This document shows positions 44,146 through 56,081 of a stretch of 64,000 bases of DNA, one piece after another (the stretch's first letter is position 1; each line of letters opens with the position of its first letter). The notes beneath the pieces were generated by a model, which made no database searches, was not told where the DNA came from, and was given only the letters and a program-made list of their open reading frames with translations. The position numbers were made by a program, and so were the translations under genes. The stretch lies in assembly GCA_903927005.1 (NCBI GenBank), contig CAIYLH010000047.1, positions 62,001 through 126,000 on the forward strand, given 5' to 3'. The DNA is from an uncultured Pseudomonadota bacterium (lineage in GTDB: Bacteria > Pseudomonadota > Gammaproteobacteria > Steroidobacterales > Steroidobacteraceae).

Positions 44146-44165
44146 ACGGACACGACAATCCACAA
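44137..44165 (-). promoter_or_regulatory. Candidate mreB promoter
   Basis: On the minus strand TTGTGG (44165-44160) is separated by exactly 17 bp from TAAATT (44142-44137), which lies in the gatC-proximal copy of the 13-bp repeat. Its -35 sits inside the spacer of the candidate gatC promoter, so the two may compete. The boxes match the sigma-70 consensus at 3/6 and 4/6. Confidence 0.4.
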
Positions 44166-44180
44166 GGCGACGTGTATGAT
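44152..44180 (+). promoter_or_regulatory. Candidate gatC promoter
   Basis: ACGACA (44152-44157) and TATGAT (44175-44180) are spaced by 17 bp. The -10 matches at 5 of 6 and the -35 at 4 of 6. A start near 44187 would give a leader of about 30 bases before gatC. Confidence 0.45.
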
Positions 44181-44218
44181 TGATAAGGAAATTTTCAGCC
44201 CCTCCCGATACACCGCTT

Positions 44219-44509
44219 ATGAGCCTTACCCGTAAAGATGTCGAGGGCATTGCCCATCTCGCGCGCCTAGAGATCACCGAAGCGGAGCTTCCGGTGTACA
44301 CCGACAGTCTCTCCAAGATCCTGTCGTTCGTGGAACAGCTCGGCGCCGCCGAAACCGGCGAGATCGAGCCGATGGCCCACCCGCTGGAGGGCGAGAGCCA
44401 GCGTCTGCGTCCGGACGCCGTGACCGAGCGCGACCAGCACGCAAAATTCCAGCAGAACGCACCGGCGGTTGCCGGCGCGCTGTACGTCGTACCCAAGGTG
44501 ATCGAGTGA
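44219..44509 (+). CDS. gatC: Asp-tRNA(Asn)/Glu-tRNA(Gln) amidotransferase subunit C
   Basis: A 96-residue small subunit that clamps GatA and GatB together. [17 protein letters not shown] and [19 protein letters not shown] are typical of the family, as is the late [15 protein letters not shown] 44219 gives the normal N-terminus, although no ribosome site is apparent before it. It overlaps gatA by 4 bp (GTGA). Confidence 0.95.
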   Translation: MSLTRKDVEGIAHLARLEITEAELPVYTDSLSKILSFVEQLGAAETGEIEPMAHPLEGESQRLRPDAVTERDQHAKFQQNAPAVAGALYVVPKVIE

Positions 44510-45966
44510 CGCTCCATACCCGCTCGGTCGCGGAGCTCGCGGCCGGACTTGCCCGCAAGGAATTTTCGGCCGTTGAGCTCGCGCAGCATTTCCTGTCGCG
44601 TATCGAGCGATCGAACGCCGCCCTTAACGCCTATGTGACCGTGACCGCCGAGCGTGCGCTGGCCGACGCCCGTGCCGCCGACGAGGTCCGCGCCGCCGGT
44701 CGAGCCGGCCCGCTGACTGGTATGCCGCTGGCCCATAAGGATATTTTCTGCACTGACGGGGTCCGTACCGCCTGTGGTTCGAAGATGCTCGACAACTTCG
44801 TCGCGCCGTACGACGCAACCGTCGTCGAACGATTGCGTGCTGCCGGCACGGTCATGCTCGGCAAGACGAACATGGACGAGTTCGCGATGGGCTCGTCCAA
44901 TGAGACCAGCTGGTACGGCCCGGTCAGGAATCCGTGGGACCTCAAGAAGGTTCCCGGTGGCTCCTCCGGCGGCAGTGCCGCGGTGGTCGCTGCACGCCTG
45001 GCGCCGGTTGCCACGGGTACCGATACCGGCGGCTCGATCCGCCAGCCAGCCGCGCTGGTGGGCATTTCGGGCATCAAGCCCACCTACGGCCGGGTTTCCC
45101 GCTACGGGATGATCGCCTTCGCGTCCAGCCTGGACCAGGCCGGCATCATGGCCCCGTCGGCGGAGGACTGCGCGCTGTTGCTCGGCACGATGGCCGGCTT
45201 CGATAGCCGCGATTCCACCTCGGTGGACCGGCCAGTGCCGGATTACGTGGCCGAGCTGAACGCGCCGCTCGCGGGCGTGAGGATCGGCGTGCTGAAGGAA
45301 TTCTTCGCGCATGGGCTCGAAGGTGCCACGGGCGCGCTCGTTCAGGCGGCGATCGACCAGTATCGAGCGCTCGGCGCTACGATCGTCGAGGTGAGCTGCC
45401 CGAGCCTGCCGTTGTCGGTGCCAACCTACTATGTGGTCGCGCCGGCCGAGTGCTCCTCGAACCTGTCGCGTTTCGACGGTGTGCGTTTCGGCCACCGCTG
45501 CAAGGATCCGCGTGACCTGATGGACCTGTATAAGCGCTCGCGTGGCGAGGGCTTCGGCGCCGAGGTCAAGCGTCGCATCATGACGGGCACGTACGTGCTG
45601 TCGGCGGGCTACTACGACGCCTACTACATCAAGGCGCAGAAGGTTCGCAGCCTGATCAGCGCTGAATTCAAGGCGGCGTTTGACAAGGTCGACCTGCTCA
45701 TCGGCCCGACTTCGCCGAGCCCGGCCTTCGACATTGGCGCCAAGGTGGACGACCCGATCACGATGTACCTGAACGATATCTATACGATTGGCGCCAACCT
45801 CGCGGGTCTGCCGGCGATGTCCATTCCCTGCGGCTTCGACGGCATTCTGCCGGTCGGCTTGCAGCTTATCGGTCCGCACTTCGGCGAGAGCCGACTGCTG
45901 TCGGCGGCGCACGCTTATCAGCGTCACACCGACTTCCACCGCCGGGTTCCGGCGGCGTACGCATAA
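44506..45966 (+). CDS. gatA: Asp/Glu-tRNA amidotransferase subunit A
   Basis: A 486-residue amidase-signature glutaminase that frees ammonia for the transamidation of Glu-tRNA(Gln) or Asp-tRNA(Asn). The Ser-cisSer-Lys set is visible: Lys in [11 protein letters not shown], cis-Ser in [11 protein letters not shown] and the nucleophile in [24 protein letters not shown]-type [17 protein letters not shown] lies near the C-terminus. GTG start; a gap of 11 bp to gatB. Confidence 0.97.
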   Translation: MTLHTRSVAELAAGLARKEFSAVELAQHFLSRIERSNAALNAYVTVTAERALADARAADEVRAAGRAGPLTGMPLAHKDIFCTDGVRTACGSKMLDNFVAPYDATVVERLRAAGTVMLGKTNMDEFAMGSSNETSWYGPVRNPWDLKKVPGGSSGGSAAVVAARLAPVATGTDTGGSIRQPAALVGISGIKPTYGRVSRYGMIAFASSLDQAGIMAPSAEDCALLLGTMAGFDSRDSTSVDRPVPDYVAELNAPLAGVRIGVLKEFFAHGLEGATGALVQAAIDQYRALGATIVEVSCPSLPLSVPTYYVVAPAECSSNLSRFDGVRFGHRCKDPRDLMDLYKRSRGEGFGAEVKRRIMTGTYVLSAGYYDAYYIKAQKVRSLISAEFKAAFDKVDLLIGPTSPSPAFDIGAKVDDPITMYLNDIYTIGANLAGLPAMSIPCGFDGILPVGLQLIGPHFGESRLLSAAHAYQRHTDFHRRVPAAYA

Positions 45967-45977
45967 GGGTACGGACC

Positions 45978-47444
<1,467 letters not shown>

Positions 47445-48365
47445 TTGGTCGTGCACGACGGCGACATCCTCAGGCGCTTCGTGTTCGATCACTTCCCGGT
47501 GCGAGGCTACCTCGTGCGTCTGGACGCGTCGTGGCGCGCGCTCATTGAGCATCATTCATACCCAGATGTGATTCGCGCGCCGTTGGGTGAAGCCGTGGCG
47601 GCGACGACCCTGCTCGCCGCGACGGTTAAGTTTGATGGCCGGCTGACGCTGCAGGTGCAGGGCCCTGGCCCGATGCATCTGTTGGTCGTGCAGGCGACGC
47701 CGGGGCTGGCGGTGCGTGGTGTCGCGCGCTGGCGCGGCGAACTGCCTTTGGCGCCGCTGAGCGTCGCGGCGCTGTCCGGTGGCGGCCAGATGACGGTGAC
47801 GGTCGAGAGCGAGGACCATAGAAATCGCTATCAGGGCATCGTGCCGCTGCAGGGCGAGACGCTGGCGCAGTGCTTCGAGGCCTATTTTTCCCAGTCCGAG
47901 CAGCTACCGACGCGCTTGTGGCTGGCCTCGACTGGCGAGCGCGCGGCGGGCCTGCTGCTGCAGCGGTTGCCGTCAGGGGCGAGCGGCTCAGCTGCGGAGA
48001 TCGAGCACTCGGCGGCTGAGGGCGATGAGGACTGGAACCGCGTGGCGCATCTTGCTGCGACCCTGAGCGATGCGGAGCTCATTGAGTTGCCGGCCGACGA
48101 GCTGCTTCACCGGTTGTTTCACGAGGAAGACATCAGGGTCTTCGAACCGGCGCCGGTCTATTTCCAGTGCACGTGCTCGCGCGATCGCGTCAACGGCATC
48201 CTGCGTTCGTTAGGCGAGCCCGAGGTGCGCGATATCCTGAAAGAGCGGGGCGACGTCGAGGTTCGCTGCGAATTCTGCAACCGCGCCTGGCAGTACGATG
48301 CAGTGGACGTCGGCGCCCTGTTTGCGGCGGCCGATCCGCTCGGCGGTCCGCGCGCGGTCCAGTAG
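47445..48365 (+). CDS. hslO: Redox-regulated chaperone Hsp33
   Basis: A 306-residue cytoplasmic holdase activated by oxidation. The zinc-binding redox switch is complete: CTCSRD and, after a linker, CEFC, in the C-terminal quarter. The N-terminal domain has RGYLVRLDASW and the middle VQGPGPMHLLVVQ. It directly abuts gatB: TTG 47445 or GTG 47451 is the start, and neither has a clear ribosome site, so it is probably translated by coupling. I keep TTG 47445 as the longest abutting option. Confidence 0.93.
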   Translation: MVVHDGDILRRFVFDHFPVRGYLVRLDASWRALIEHHSYPDVIRAPLGEAVAATTLLAATVKFDGRLTLQVQGPGPMHLLVVQATPGLAVRGVARWRGELPLAPLSVAALSGGGQMTVTVESEDHRNRYQGIVPLQGETLAQCFEAYFSQSEQLPTRLWLASTGERAAGLLLQRLPSGASGSAAEIEHSAAEGDEDWNRVAHLAATLSDAELIELPADELLHRLFHEEDIRVFEPAPVYFQCTCSRDRVNGILRSLGEPEVRDILKERGDVEVRCEFCNRAWQYDAVDVGALFAAADPLGGPRAVQ

Positions 48366-48384
48366 TCCAACGGCGGCGTCGCTT

Positions 48385-49095
48385 TCAGCGCCGACCGCTG
48401 TCCACACCTCGGATGTACTGCGTGCCGCCCAGCGCGTTCATCTGTCCCATGATCCAGGCCTGCCGCCGGTAGAGATAGGCGCTGGGTCGGTCTACGTGCA
48501 GGTGCGTCGGGCTCGGTAGTACGGCCGCCAGCAGTGCCGCCTGCGACTGGCTCAGCCGTTCGGGTTCGGTGTGGAAGAAGCGCGGTGCCGCGGCGCCGAC
48601 GCCGTAGATGCCCGGCCCAAACTCGGCGAGGTTGAGATATACCTCGAGGATTCGCTGCTTGGGCCAGCAGATCTCGATCACAAGGGTGAGATACGCCTCC
48701 AGCCCCTTGCGCAGGTAGCTCTGGCCTGGCCAGAGGAACAGGTTCTTCGCAACCTGCTGCGAGATGGTGCTCGCCCCGCGCAGACGCTTGCCACTCTCGC
48801 GGTCCTTGATGGCCTTGTCGATCGAGTCGAAGTCAAAGCCTGGATGGAACGCAAACTTCTGGTCTTCGGAGGCGATGACGGCGAGCTTGGCGTGTCTGGA
48901 GAGATGCTCGTAGGCCGTCCAGCGATAGTCGGCGTGGTAGCGCCAGTTGCCATCCGACCATGCCGTGACGTAGCTGTTGACGATGAAAGCGCTGGTGAGT
49001 GGCGGCACCCAGCGCATCAGCAGCACGGCGCCGACCGTCAGCGTGAAGAAGCCCCCGACGAGCCAGAACAGGGTCCTACGCAGCCAGCGCAGCAC
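48385..49095 (-). CDS. mtgA: Monofunctional peptidoglycan glycosyltransferase
   Basis: A 236-residue GT51 enzyme polymerising lipid II. One N-terminal helix (LFWLVGGFFTLTVGAVLLM) anchors it. The catalytic glutamate is in IASEDQKFAFHPGFD, and RGASTISQQVAKNLFLWPGQ is the second signature motif. No transpeptidase domain follows. It is convergent with hslO (19 bp gap) and follows ppiB by 27 bp. Confidence 0.96.
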   Translation of the reverse strand: MLRWLRRTLFWLVGGFFTLTVGAVLLMRWVPPLTSAFIVNSYVTAWSDGNWRYHADYRWTAYEHLSRHAKLAVIASEDQKFAFHPGFDFDSIDKAIKDRESGKRLRGASTISQQVAKNLFLWPGQSYLRKGLEAYLTLVIEICWPKQRILEVYLNLAEFGPGIYGVGAAAPRFFHTEPERLSQSQAALLAAVLPSPTHLHVDRPSAYLYRRQAWIMGQMNALGGTQYIRGVDSGRR

Positions 49096-49122
49096 GGTGT
49101 TGGTCGTATGGGGGCTGTGGTG

Positions 49123-49611
49123 TCAGCGCTTGACGACGGTGACCGACTCCAGCACCACCGGCTCGACCGGAACGTCCTCATGGAAGCCCTTGGACCCGGT
49201 TTGTACGGCGGCGATCTTATCGACCACTTCCATGCCTTCCATGACATGCGCGAACACCGCGTAGCCGGCGTTGCCGCGGCTGGGGTCGAGGAACGCGTTG
49301 TCCTTGAGGTTGACGAAGAACTGCGAGGTTGCGCTGTCCGCGTCGTTGGTGCGTGCCATCGACAGGCTGCCACGGCGGTTCTTGAGACCGTTGGAGGCCT
49401 CGTTCTTGATGGGCGCGCGAGTCTTCTTCTGGTTCATGTCGGCCGTCATCCCGCCGCCCTGAATCATGAAGTTGGGGATCACCCGATGGAATACCGTGCC
49501 GTCGAAGTGACCGGCGGCGACATAGTCGAGAAAGTTCTTGCTGGAAATAGGCGCGTCTTCGGAGTGCAGTTCGACGAGGAAGCTGCCGAGCGAGGTCTGA
49601 AACTTGAGCAC
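49123..49611 (-). CDS. ppiB: Cyclophilin-type peptidyl-prolyl isomerase
   Basis: A 162-residue cyclophilin without a signal peptide, so cytoplasmic. FHRVIPNFMIQGGGMTADM carries the catalytic arginine; SMARTNDADSATSQFFVNLK and GYAVFAHVMEGMEVVDKI follow. The size equals E. coli PpiB (164). It lies 44 bp downstream of prmC and 27 bp before mtgA. Confidence 0.95.
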   Translation of the reverse strand: MLKFQTSLGSFLVELHSEDAPISSKNFLDYVAAGHFDGTVFHRVIPNFMIQGGGMTADMNQKKTRAPIKNEASNGLKNRRGSLSMARTNDADSATSQFFVNLKDNAFLDPSRGNAGYAVFAHVMEGMEVVDKIAAVQTGSKGFHEDVPVEPVVLESVTVVKR

Positions 49612-49655
49612 AGGTAGTCTCCGGGCGGGCAGATCGTGCCGCCGCTTGGTTGATT

Positions 49656-50492
49656 CTAATTGCCGCAGGTGCCCTGCGTCGCACGTTCGAGTCCGGCAAG
49701 GTCACGCCGGGTCCGGATGGCCCGGAATCCAGCCGCCCGCAGTCGCTCCCGGACCGCCTCCCCTTGGCTGGAGCCATGCTCCAGGGCGAGTACGCCGCCT
49801 GCGAGCAGATGTTCGGGGGCCGCGGCGGCGATCGCAGCCAGCGCCTCAAGTCCGGTAGCGCCCGACACCAGCGCGCCGCCTGGCTCGTGCCGCAATTCCA
49901 GGGTCGCGAGATGTGGGTCGTCAGCGGCGAGGTAGGGGGGGTTGCTGACAATGACGTCGTAGCGGACGCCTGCGACTGGCCCGAACCAGTCGCCTAACAG
50001 CGTCTGGGCGTTGTTTAGGCCCAGTCGCAGTCGGTTGGACTCGGCCACCTCTAGCGCCGCGGCGCTGCTGTCGACAAGGTCCACGCTTGCGTCGGGCCGC
50101 TCTGCGGCAAGTGCCAGGCCTATCGCGCCACTGCCGGTGCCCAGGTCGAGCAGTCGTGGTGCAGTGCGATCGGCCGCGGCTTGCAGCGCTATTTCGACCA
50201 ACAACTCGCTATCTGGGCGTGGCACGAGGACCGCAGGCCCGACCTCCAGCGTCAGTGTCCAGAAATCGCGTCTACCTAGCAGGTAGGCGACCGGCTCGCC
50301 TGTGCCACGTCGTGCGATGAGTGCGGCGAACGCGGCGGTGATATTCGGCGCGAGCGATTCCTCGGCCAGCACGATCAGGCGCGCCCGGTCGGTGTCCAGC
50401 AGGTGCGCGAGCAGTAGTTCGGCGTCGAGGCGGGGCGTTACGGAGACGCCGGCGAGGCGGGTGGCGGCGTCAGCGAGCGCGGCGCCGATCAT
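49656..50492 (-). CDS. prmC: Release-factor glutamine N5-methyltransferase
   Basis: A 278-residue SAM enzyme methylating the GGQ glutamine of release factors. [16 protein letters not shown] binds SAM and [15 protein letters not shown] is the NPPY substrate motif; an N-terminal five-helix domain precedes them. ATG 50492 overlaps the prfA stop (ATGA), coupling modifier and target. The open frame extends upstream into prfA but without conservation. Confidence 0.97.
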   Translation of the reverse strand: MIGAALADAATRLAGVSVTPRLDAELLLAHLLDTDRARLIVLAEESLAPNITAAFAALIARRGTGEPVAYLLGRRDFWTLTLEVGPAVLVPRPDSELLVEIALQAAADRTAPRLLDLGTGSGAIGLALAAERPDASVDLVDSSAAALEVAESNRLRLGLNNAQTLLGDWFGPVAGVRYDVIVSNPPYLAADDPHLATLELRHEPGGALVSGATGLEALAAIAAAAPEHLLAGGVLALEHGSSQGEAVRERLRAAGFRAIRTRRDLAGLERATQGTCGN

Positions 50493-51568
50493 TCGAGTGC
50501 GGCGAGCTCTTCCGCCTCGTGCTCGCGTGCAAGCGGGCCGAGCACGTCGTCGAGGTCGCCCTCGATGATGTGATCGAGCTTGTACAGCGTCAGCTCGATA
50601 CGGTGGTCGGTGAGCCGTCCCTGCGGGAAGTTGTAGGTGCGGATGCGTTCGGCCCGATCGCCCGTGCCGACCTGCAGCTTGCGCGCGGCCGCCTGCTGTG
50701 AGGCCTGCTTGTCGCGCTCTGCCTGCAGTAGCCGTGACTTGAGCAGCGACATCGCGCGCGAGCGGTTCTTGTGCTGCGAGCGTTCGTCCTGACACTCGAC
50801 CACGACACCGGTCGGGATGTGCGTGATGCGTACGGCCGAGTCAGTCTTGTTGACGTGCTGGCCGCCTGCGCCGGATGCGCGGTAGGTGTCGACGCGCAGG
50901 TCGCCGTCGGCGATCGGGATTTCATCGACCTCGGCCAGTTCCGGCAGGATCGCCACCGTGCAGGTCGAGGTGTGGATGCGTCCCTGTGCCTCGGTAGCCG
51001 GTACGCGCTGCACGCGGTGGGTGCCGGACTCGAATTTGAGGCGCGAGTACGCGCCTTGACCTACGAGTCGGCAGATAACCTCGCGATAGCCGCCGTGTTC
51101 GCCGCGACTCTCCGACAGCAACTCCACCTTCCAGCGCTGCGCGTCCGCGTAGCGCGAGTACATGCGCAGCAGGTCGCCGGCAAAGATCGCCGCCTCGTCG
51201 CCGCCGGTGCCGGCGCGGATCTCCAGGTAGATGTTGCCGTCGTCGTGCGGATCCTTGGGGATCAGCAGGCGTTGCAGCTGTGCTTCCGCTTCAATCAGTC
51301 GTGCTGCGACCTGACGCTGCTCGTCGACTGCCATCGCGCGCATTTCGGGATCGGCATCGTTCGCCATGTCGGCGGCGCCACGGGCGTCGGCCTCCAGGTC
51401 GGTGAAGGCGCGGAAGTGCTGCGTGACCGGCTCGAGTTTGGCGTATTCCATCGACAGCTCGCGGAAGCGGTCGCTGCGTCCCTGCAGGGCGGGATCGGAC
51501 AGCAGCCGGCCCACTTCCTCGTAGCGGTCGATGAGCCGCTCGAGGCGTCGGCGTATGGAGTCTCTCAT
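50489..51568 (-). CDS. prfA: Peptide chain release factor 1
   Basis: A 359-residue class I release factor reading UAA and UAG. The codon-recognition tripeptide is PAT in [12 protein letters not shown], which marks RF1 rather than RF2 (SPF), and the GGQ motif is in [15 protein letters not shown]. The length is normal. Start and stop overlap its neighbours hemA and prmC by 4 bp each, so the three genes are coupled. Confidence 0.97.
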   Translation of the reverse strand: MRDSIRRRLERLIDRYEEVGRLLSDPALQGRSDRFRELSMEYAKLEPVTQHFRAFTDLEADARGAADMANDADPEMRAMAVDEQRQVAARLIEAEAQLQRLLIPKDPHDDGNIYLEIRAGTGGDEAAIFAGDLLRMYSRYADAQRWKVELLSESRGEHGGYREVICRLVGQGAYSRLKFESGTHRVQRVPATEAQGRIHTSTCTVAILPELAEVDEIPIADGDLRVDTYRASGAGGQHVNKTDSAVRITHIPTGVVVECQDERSQHKNRSRAMSLLKSRLLQAERDKQASQQAAARKLQVGTGDRAERIRTYNFPQGRLTDHRIELTLYKLDHIIEGDLDDVLGPLAREHEAEELAALE

Positions 51569-52815
51569 TCGTCGTCCGCGTCGAGCTGGAACAGGCGCCG
51601 CGCGGCTGAGACCAGCGCCTCGTCACCAATTTCGCCAGCCTCGCGCAGCACGTGGCTGGGGGCGTGTACGAGCCGGTGCGTGAGCGTATCGGCGAGGTAC
51701 TTCATCGCGTCCTCCGGTGTGCGGCCGGAGTGCAGCAGCCGAACGGCCTGCTCGAGCGTCTGTGCGCGGACGTTTTCGGCGGTCGTGCGCAGTTCGCGGA
51801 TCGTCGGCACGGCGTGCTGGCCGCGCAATCCAGACATGAAGCGGCCGACTTCCTCCTCGATCAGGATGCGCGCTTCGCGCGCCTCGTCCTCGCGTGCCTT
51901 GAGGTTCTGTGTGACGAAGCTCTGCAGGTCGTCGATCGTGTAGAGGTAGACATCCTCGAAGTCGCCGACACCTGGCTCAATGTCACGCGGCACGGCGATA
52001 TCGACCATGAACATTGGTTTGCGGCGACGGGCGGCCAGGGCCGCGGCCACGTCGGCGGTGGTGATGACCGCGTGCGGGCTCGCGGTAGAGCTGATGACGA
52101 TGTCCGCCTCGGCGAGGTGGTTTTGCAGTGCGTCGAGCGTAATCGCCGAGCCGTTGAATTCCGCCGCCAGCGCCTGTGCGCGGTCGAGGCTGCGGTTGGC
52201 GATGATCATCTTCTTCAGGCCCTGCGAGTGCAGGTGCCGGGCGGCGAGGGCGATCGTCTCGCCGGCGCCTACCAGCAGCGCCGTGTGCTGCGAGAAGCCG
52301 GCGAAGATCTGTCGTGCGAGGCTGACGGCGGCATAGGCGACCGAGACGGCGTTGGCGCCGATGCGGGTCTCGGTGCGCACTCGCTTGGCGACCGAGAAGG
52401 TGGACTGGAACAGCCGGTTCAGCAGCGGCCCGACGGTGCCGTAGTCCTGCGCGGCGCGGTAGGCGTCCTTCAGCTGGCCGAGAATCTGCGGCTCGCCCAG
52501 CACCATGGAGTCGAGGCCCGAGGCGACCGCGAAGGCGTGTTCGACCGCGCGCTCATCATGGTGCTCGTACAGGCAGTCGCTGAGGCTGTGGGCGACGCCG
52601 TGATAGTTGGCGAGCCAGAGGCCGAGATCGGCCGGCGCGTCGACCACGCAGTACAGCTCGGTACGGTTGCAGGTCGAGACGATGACGTTCTCGCGGGCGC
52701 CGCCATGAGCGAGCGCCTGCAGCGCGGCAGGGAGGTGGGCGGGGTCGAAGACCACCTTCTCACGCACCTCCAGAGGTGCAGTGCGATGGTTGATCCCGAC
52801 GACAACGAGGGGCAT
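51565..52815 (-). CDS. hemA: Glutamyl-tRNA reductase
   Basis: A 416-residue enzyme giving glutamate-1-semialdehyde, the first committed step of C5 haem synthesis. The catalytic cysteine is in [27 protein letters not shown] is the NADPH motif and [11 protein letters not shown] follows. The C-terminal dimerisation helix covers about 320-416. The start is ATG with [15 protein letters not shown]. It heads hemA-prfA-prmC and is divergent from the TPR lipoprotein gene. Confidence 0.97.
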   Translation of the reverse strand: MPLVVVGINHRTAPLEVREKVVFDPAHLPAALQALAHGGARENVIVSTCNRTELYCVVDAPADLGLWLANYHGVAHSLSDCLYEHHDERAVEHAFAVASGLDSMVLGEPQILGQLKDAYRAAQDYGTVGPLLNRLFQSTFSVAKRVRTETRIGANAVSVAYAAVSLARQIFAGFSQHTALLVGAGETIALAARHLHSQGLKKMIIANRSLDRAQALAAEFNGSAITLDALQNHLAEADIVISSTASPHAVITTADVAAALAARRRKPMFMVDIAVPRDIEPGVGDFEDVYLYTIDDLQSFVTQNLKAREDEAREARILIEEEVGRFMSGLRGQHAVPTIRELRTTAENVRAQTLEQAVRLLHSGRTPEDAMKYLADTLTHRLVHAPSHVLREAGEIGDEALVSAARRLFQLDADDE

Positions 52816-52927
52816 GCGTGGCCTAGGGCTGGTCGGGGGCGGGCTGGATTGTCAGGTACGCAGGCGCTGCCGGCAAGCACCGCCGTCGTCGCAGCGGTGG
52901 GTCGGGGGGCTGGGATATAGTGCCGGC

Positions 52928-54592
52928 ATGATTCAACCACGGTTAAAGCCGCTGCGGGACGCCATGCTGGCCGCGACGCTAATGCTGCTCGGGGGCTGCG
53001 CCACGACCGGCGTGGGGCTGGCGGGCGGCTCGCTGGTAGTGGCCGAGGTGGCCCTCGAGCGGGCCGATTACGCCACCGCCGCCTCTACCTACGCCAGGGT
53101 TGCCGCCGAGCGGCACGATAACGCTCTGGCCGAGCGGGCGCTGCGTATCGCGTTCGACAACGACCAGGAGCGCACGCTGGTTGCCCTCGCCACGCAGTGG
53201 CTCAAGCGCGCGCCGAAGAACGAGACGGCACGGCGGTTCCTGGTGGTTGGTCTGCTCGAGCTCGACGACCGGCTGGCGGCAGAGCGGGAGCTCGCCATCC
53301 TGCTCGCGACGGGCTATCCGTCCCCGGCGGAGGGCTTCACCTCGCTGGGCCAGTCCTTGGCGCAGCTGCGCAACGACACCGGTGTTGCCGCCGTGATGGC
53401 GCGCCTGGCGGCCCGTTATCCGGAGGTGCCCGCCGCGGCATTGGCCGTGGCGGGCCTGTCGCTGTCGGCGGGCGATTCGCGCGGCGCCCTGGTGGCGACG
53501 GCGCGGGCGCTGGCGCTGCGGCCTGGCTGGCGCGCCGCGCGCGCGATCGAGGCGCGCGCACGGGTCGCTGGCGGCGACTGCGACGGCGGCCTGCGCGTCA
53601 GCGGCAGCCTCGCGGCTGACGCGGCCGATGGCGACCGGTTGCTCAACGCCTGGCTGCTCAGTGCCTGCGACCGGGGTGCTGAGGCGCGTGCCGCGTTCTC
53701 GGACCTGCTGGCGTCGCGAGTTGCCCGTCCCGAGGCCCTGGCGGGGCTCGCCGGATTCGATATCGACGCTCATCGCTACGATGAGGCGACGATGCGGTTG
53801 TCCGAGCTGTTGGCGAGTGGGCGTAATGGCGACCGCGCGCTGTATGACCTCGCGCTGATTGCAGACCGGCGTGGGGAGACCCAGCGCGCGACGCTGTTGT
53901 ATGCCCGTATCACCGCCGGCGGCCGAGCAGTGCCTGCGCAGTTGCGCGCTTATCGCTTGCAGCTGGAGCACGGCAATCCGCTTGGCGCCGCGCATCAGCT
54001 TGACGAATTCCTGGCCGGCGCCGCGGAATCCCGCGTGGAAGTGACGGCTGGGCGGGCGCAGATTCTTGCCGATCAGAGTCGCGCCGATGATGCGCTGGCG
54101 CTGCTGGCGCGGGCCGGCGTGGCCTATCCCGATCGGCACGATCTGCGCTACGCGCGCGCGACCGTACTTGAGCGTGCCGGCCGCATCGACGCGGCGCTCG
54201 CTGAGCTGCGCGCGGTGGTCCGCAGTCGGCCGGCCGACCCCGTGGGTCTAAATGCGCTGGGCTACACGCTTGCCGACCATGGCCGGTCGCTGGGCGAGGC
54301 TGAAGCGCTGATTCGTTCCGCCTATGCGGTGCGCCCGGACAGCGCCGCGATCCGTGACAGCCTCGGCTGGGTCCTGCATCGGCGTGGCCGCGACGCCGAG
54401 GCGCTGCCCTGCCTGCAGCAGGCCTATAGGCTGGAGTCGGATCCGGAGATTGCCGCACACCTGGGCGAGGTGCAGTGGGCCCTCGGCGATACGACCGGCG
54501 CCGAAGCGACTTGGCGGTCGGCACTCGAGCGCGTGCCTGGCGACGCGCGCTTGCTACAGGCGCTTGCACGTCGCGTCGGGCCGGCCTCGTGA
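52928..54592 (+). CDS. TPR-repeat lipoprotein next to lolB
   Basis: A 554-residue probable outer-membrane lipoprotein. The lipobox MLLGGC places the lipidated cysteine at 24. The rest is helical TPR-like repeats from about 45 to the C-terminus, ending in consensus-like units LGWVLHRRGRDAEALPCLQ and AYRLESDPEIAAHLGEVQWA. It corresponds in position to Pseudomonas PA4667, between hemA and lolB. Its function is not known; a scaffold for envelope assembly is a guess. ATG 52928 is preceded 7 bases upstream by TATAGT (52916-52921), so a leaderless transcript is possible. GTGA overlap with lolB. Confidence 0.85.
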   Translation: MIQPRLKPLRDAMLAATLMLLGGCATTGVGLAGGSLVVAEVALERADYATAASTYARVAAERHDNALAERALRIAFDNDQERTLVALATQWLKRAPKNETARRFLVVGLLELDDRLAAERELAILLATGYPSPAEGFTSLGQSLAQLRNDTGVAAVMARLAARYPEVPAAALAVAGLSLSAGDSRGALVATARALALRPGWRAARAIEARARVAGGDCDGGLRVSGSLAADAADGDRLLNAWLLSACDRGAEARAAFSDLLASRVARPEALAGLAGFDIDAHRYDEATMRLSELLASGRNGDRALYDLALIADRRGETQRATLLYARITAGGRAVPAQLRAYRLQLEHGNPLGAAHQLDEFLAGAAESRVEVTAGRAQILADQSRADDALALLARAGVAYPDRHDLRYARATVLERAGRIDAALAELRAVVRSRPADPVGLNALGYTLADHGRSLGEAEALIRSAYAVRPDSAAIRDSLGWVLHRRGRDAEALPCLQQAYRLESDPEIAAHLGEVQWALGDTTGAEATWRSALERVPGDARLLQALARRVGPAS

Positions 54593-55179
54593 CCCGCGGC
54601 TGGCTCGTGTTGCTGGCCCTTGTGGCGCTGGGAGCATGCAGCCATGCGCCGGTGCGTCAGGCGCCCATGCCTGCGCCGGCTGATGCGATCGCGCTTGCCG
54701 CGATCGAATATTGGCAGGCCTCTGGCCGGATCGCCGTACGCACCGCGCAGGATGGGTTTAGCGCGCACTTTGATTGGCGTCAGGCCGGCGCTCGGGCTGA
54801 GCTGGGCGTGCGCGGCCCGTTCGGTGCGGGCGCAGCGCGCCTGTCGGTCGGGCCGGATTCGGTTCGCATCGAGTCCGGCAATGAGCCGCCGATGGAGGTG
54901 AGCGCGCCGTTCGAGGCGCTGGAGCCGCAACTCGTTGCGCGGTTGGGTTTCCCGTTGCCGCTGACGTCGCTGCGCTATTGGATCCTGGGAGTGCCGGCCC
55001 CGTCGCCGGCTTCTGTCGGCGACGCGCCGGCCTTCGATCAGGCGGGCTGGCACGTAGTGGCGAGCCAGTTCGCCGCCGTCGATCAGGCTCCGGGTAGTTT
55101 GCCGGCCCGCCTGGAGCTGACGCGCGGCGCTACGCGTATCCGCGTGATCGTTGATCGCTGGCGGGTCGGGGTCCCGTGA
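54589..55179 (+). CDS. lolB: Outer-membrane lipoprotein receptor LolB
   Basis: A 196-residue lipoprotein that accepts lipoproteins from LolA and inserts them in the outer membrane. The lipobox ALGAC gives Cys17. WQASGRIAVRTAQDGFSAHFDW opens the conserved fold, and the protruding-loop region and a C-terminal LTRGATRIRVIVDRWRV end it. The GTG start overlaps the upstream TPR gene and its stop overlaps ispE, each by 4 bp. Confidence 0.93.
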   Translation: MTRGWLVLLALVALGACSHAPVRQAPMPAPADAIALAAIEYWQASGRIAVRTAQDGFSAHFDWRQAGARAELGVRGPFGAGAARLSVGPDSVRIESGNEPPMEVSAPFEALEPQLVARLGFPLPLTSLRYWILGVPAPSPASVGDAPAFDQAGWHVVASQFAAVDQAPGSLPARLELTRGATRIRVIVDRWRVGVP

Positions 55180-56072
55180 GCGGCTTGCCCTGGCCGGCCC
55201 CGGCCAAGCTCAACTTGTTCCTGCACGTGACCGGCAGGCGCGCAGACGGCTATCACGAGCTGGAAACGTTGTTCCAGATCATAGACTTAGCCGATGAGAT
55301 GGCGATCGAGGTCCACTTTGACGGCCGCCTCGAGCGTCTCGGCGGGGCGCCTGGCGTGGCGGCCGAGCAGGACCTTGTCGTGCGTGCGGCGCAGCTGTTG
55401 CGCGAGCGGGCGGGTAACCCGCGGCTCGGGGCAACGCTGACCCTGACCAAGCGCATCCCGCTCGGCGCCGGTCTTGGCGGCGGCAGCTCGGATGCCGCGA
55501 CGACGCTGGTGGCGCTGAACGAGCTGTGGGGCCTGCATCTGACCCTCGAGACGCTCGCGGAGCTTGGGCTCGCGCTGGGCGCGGACGTGCCGGTGTTCGT
55601 GCGTGGCGAGAATGCGGTGGCGCGGGGCATAGGCGAGCGACTGGAGCCGGTAAAGCTGCCGGAAAGAGCCTATGCAGTGCTCTTCCCGGGCACGCCGGTG
55701 GCGACCGCCGAAGTCTTCCAGGCGCCTGAATTGACAAGAAATTCTCCGTCGATCACAATGCCCGGCTTGCTCTTGCCCGGTATTGACTGCGCGGTGTTGC
55801 CCGGCCGAAACGATCTCGAGTCGGTGGTCGCCGCGCGATATCCTGTTGTGCGCGCTGCGCTCCAGTGGCTGGGCGCGCGCGGTGCGGCGCGAATGACGGG
55901 ATCGGGCGCTTGTGTCTTTGCGGTCTTTGCCGATCGCGAAACGGCGCAGGCGGCGCTGGCAGATTTGCCAGCGGGATGGACAGGTTTTGCGGCCGTGGGG
56001 CTGGGGGCTTCGCCGCTGATCGCGCGACTGGCGATCGAGCGCGCTGCGGGGTCTTCGACACGGAATCGCTAG
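55176..56072 (+). CDS. ispE: 4-diphosphocytidyl-2-C-methyl-D-erythritol kinase
   Basis: A 298-residue GHMP kinase of the non-mevalonate isoprenoid path. APAKLNLFLHVTGRRADGYH, the ATP loop PLGAGLGGGSSDAATTL and the C-terminal ARMTGSGACVFAVF are diagnostic. GTG 55176 overlaps the lolB stop (GTGA). A tRNA-Gln gene begins 9 bp after its stop, so it is likely co-transcribed with it. Confidence 0.97.
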   Translation: MSGLPWPAPAKLNLFLHVTGRRADGYHELETLFQIIDLADEMAIEVHFDGRLERLGGAPGVAAEQDLVVRAAQLLRERAGNPRLGATLTLTKRIPLGAGLGGGSSDAATTLVALNELWGLHLTLETLAELGLALGADVPVFVRGENAVARGIGERLEPVKLPERAYAVLFPGTPVATAEVFQAPELTRNSPSITMPGLLLPGIDCAVLPGRNDLESVVAARYPVVRAALQWLGARGAARMTGSGACVFAVFADRETAQAALADLPAGWTGFAAVGLGASPLIARLAIERAAGSSTRNR

Positions 56073-56081
56073 GGTTGCCGT

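Noticed and set aside
51652-52920. 422-codon plus-strand frame opposite hemA
   Set aside because: Antisense to a complete glutamyl-tRNA reductase; no ribosome site or motif.
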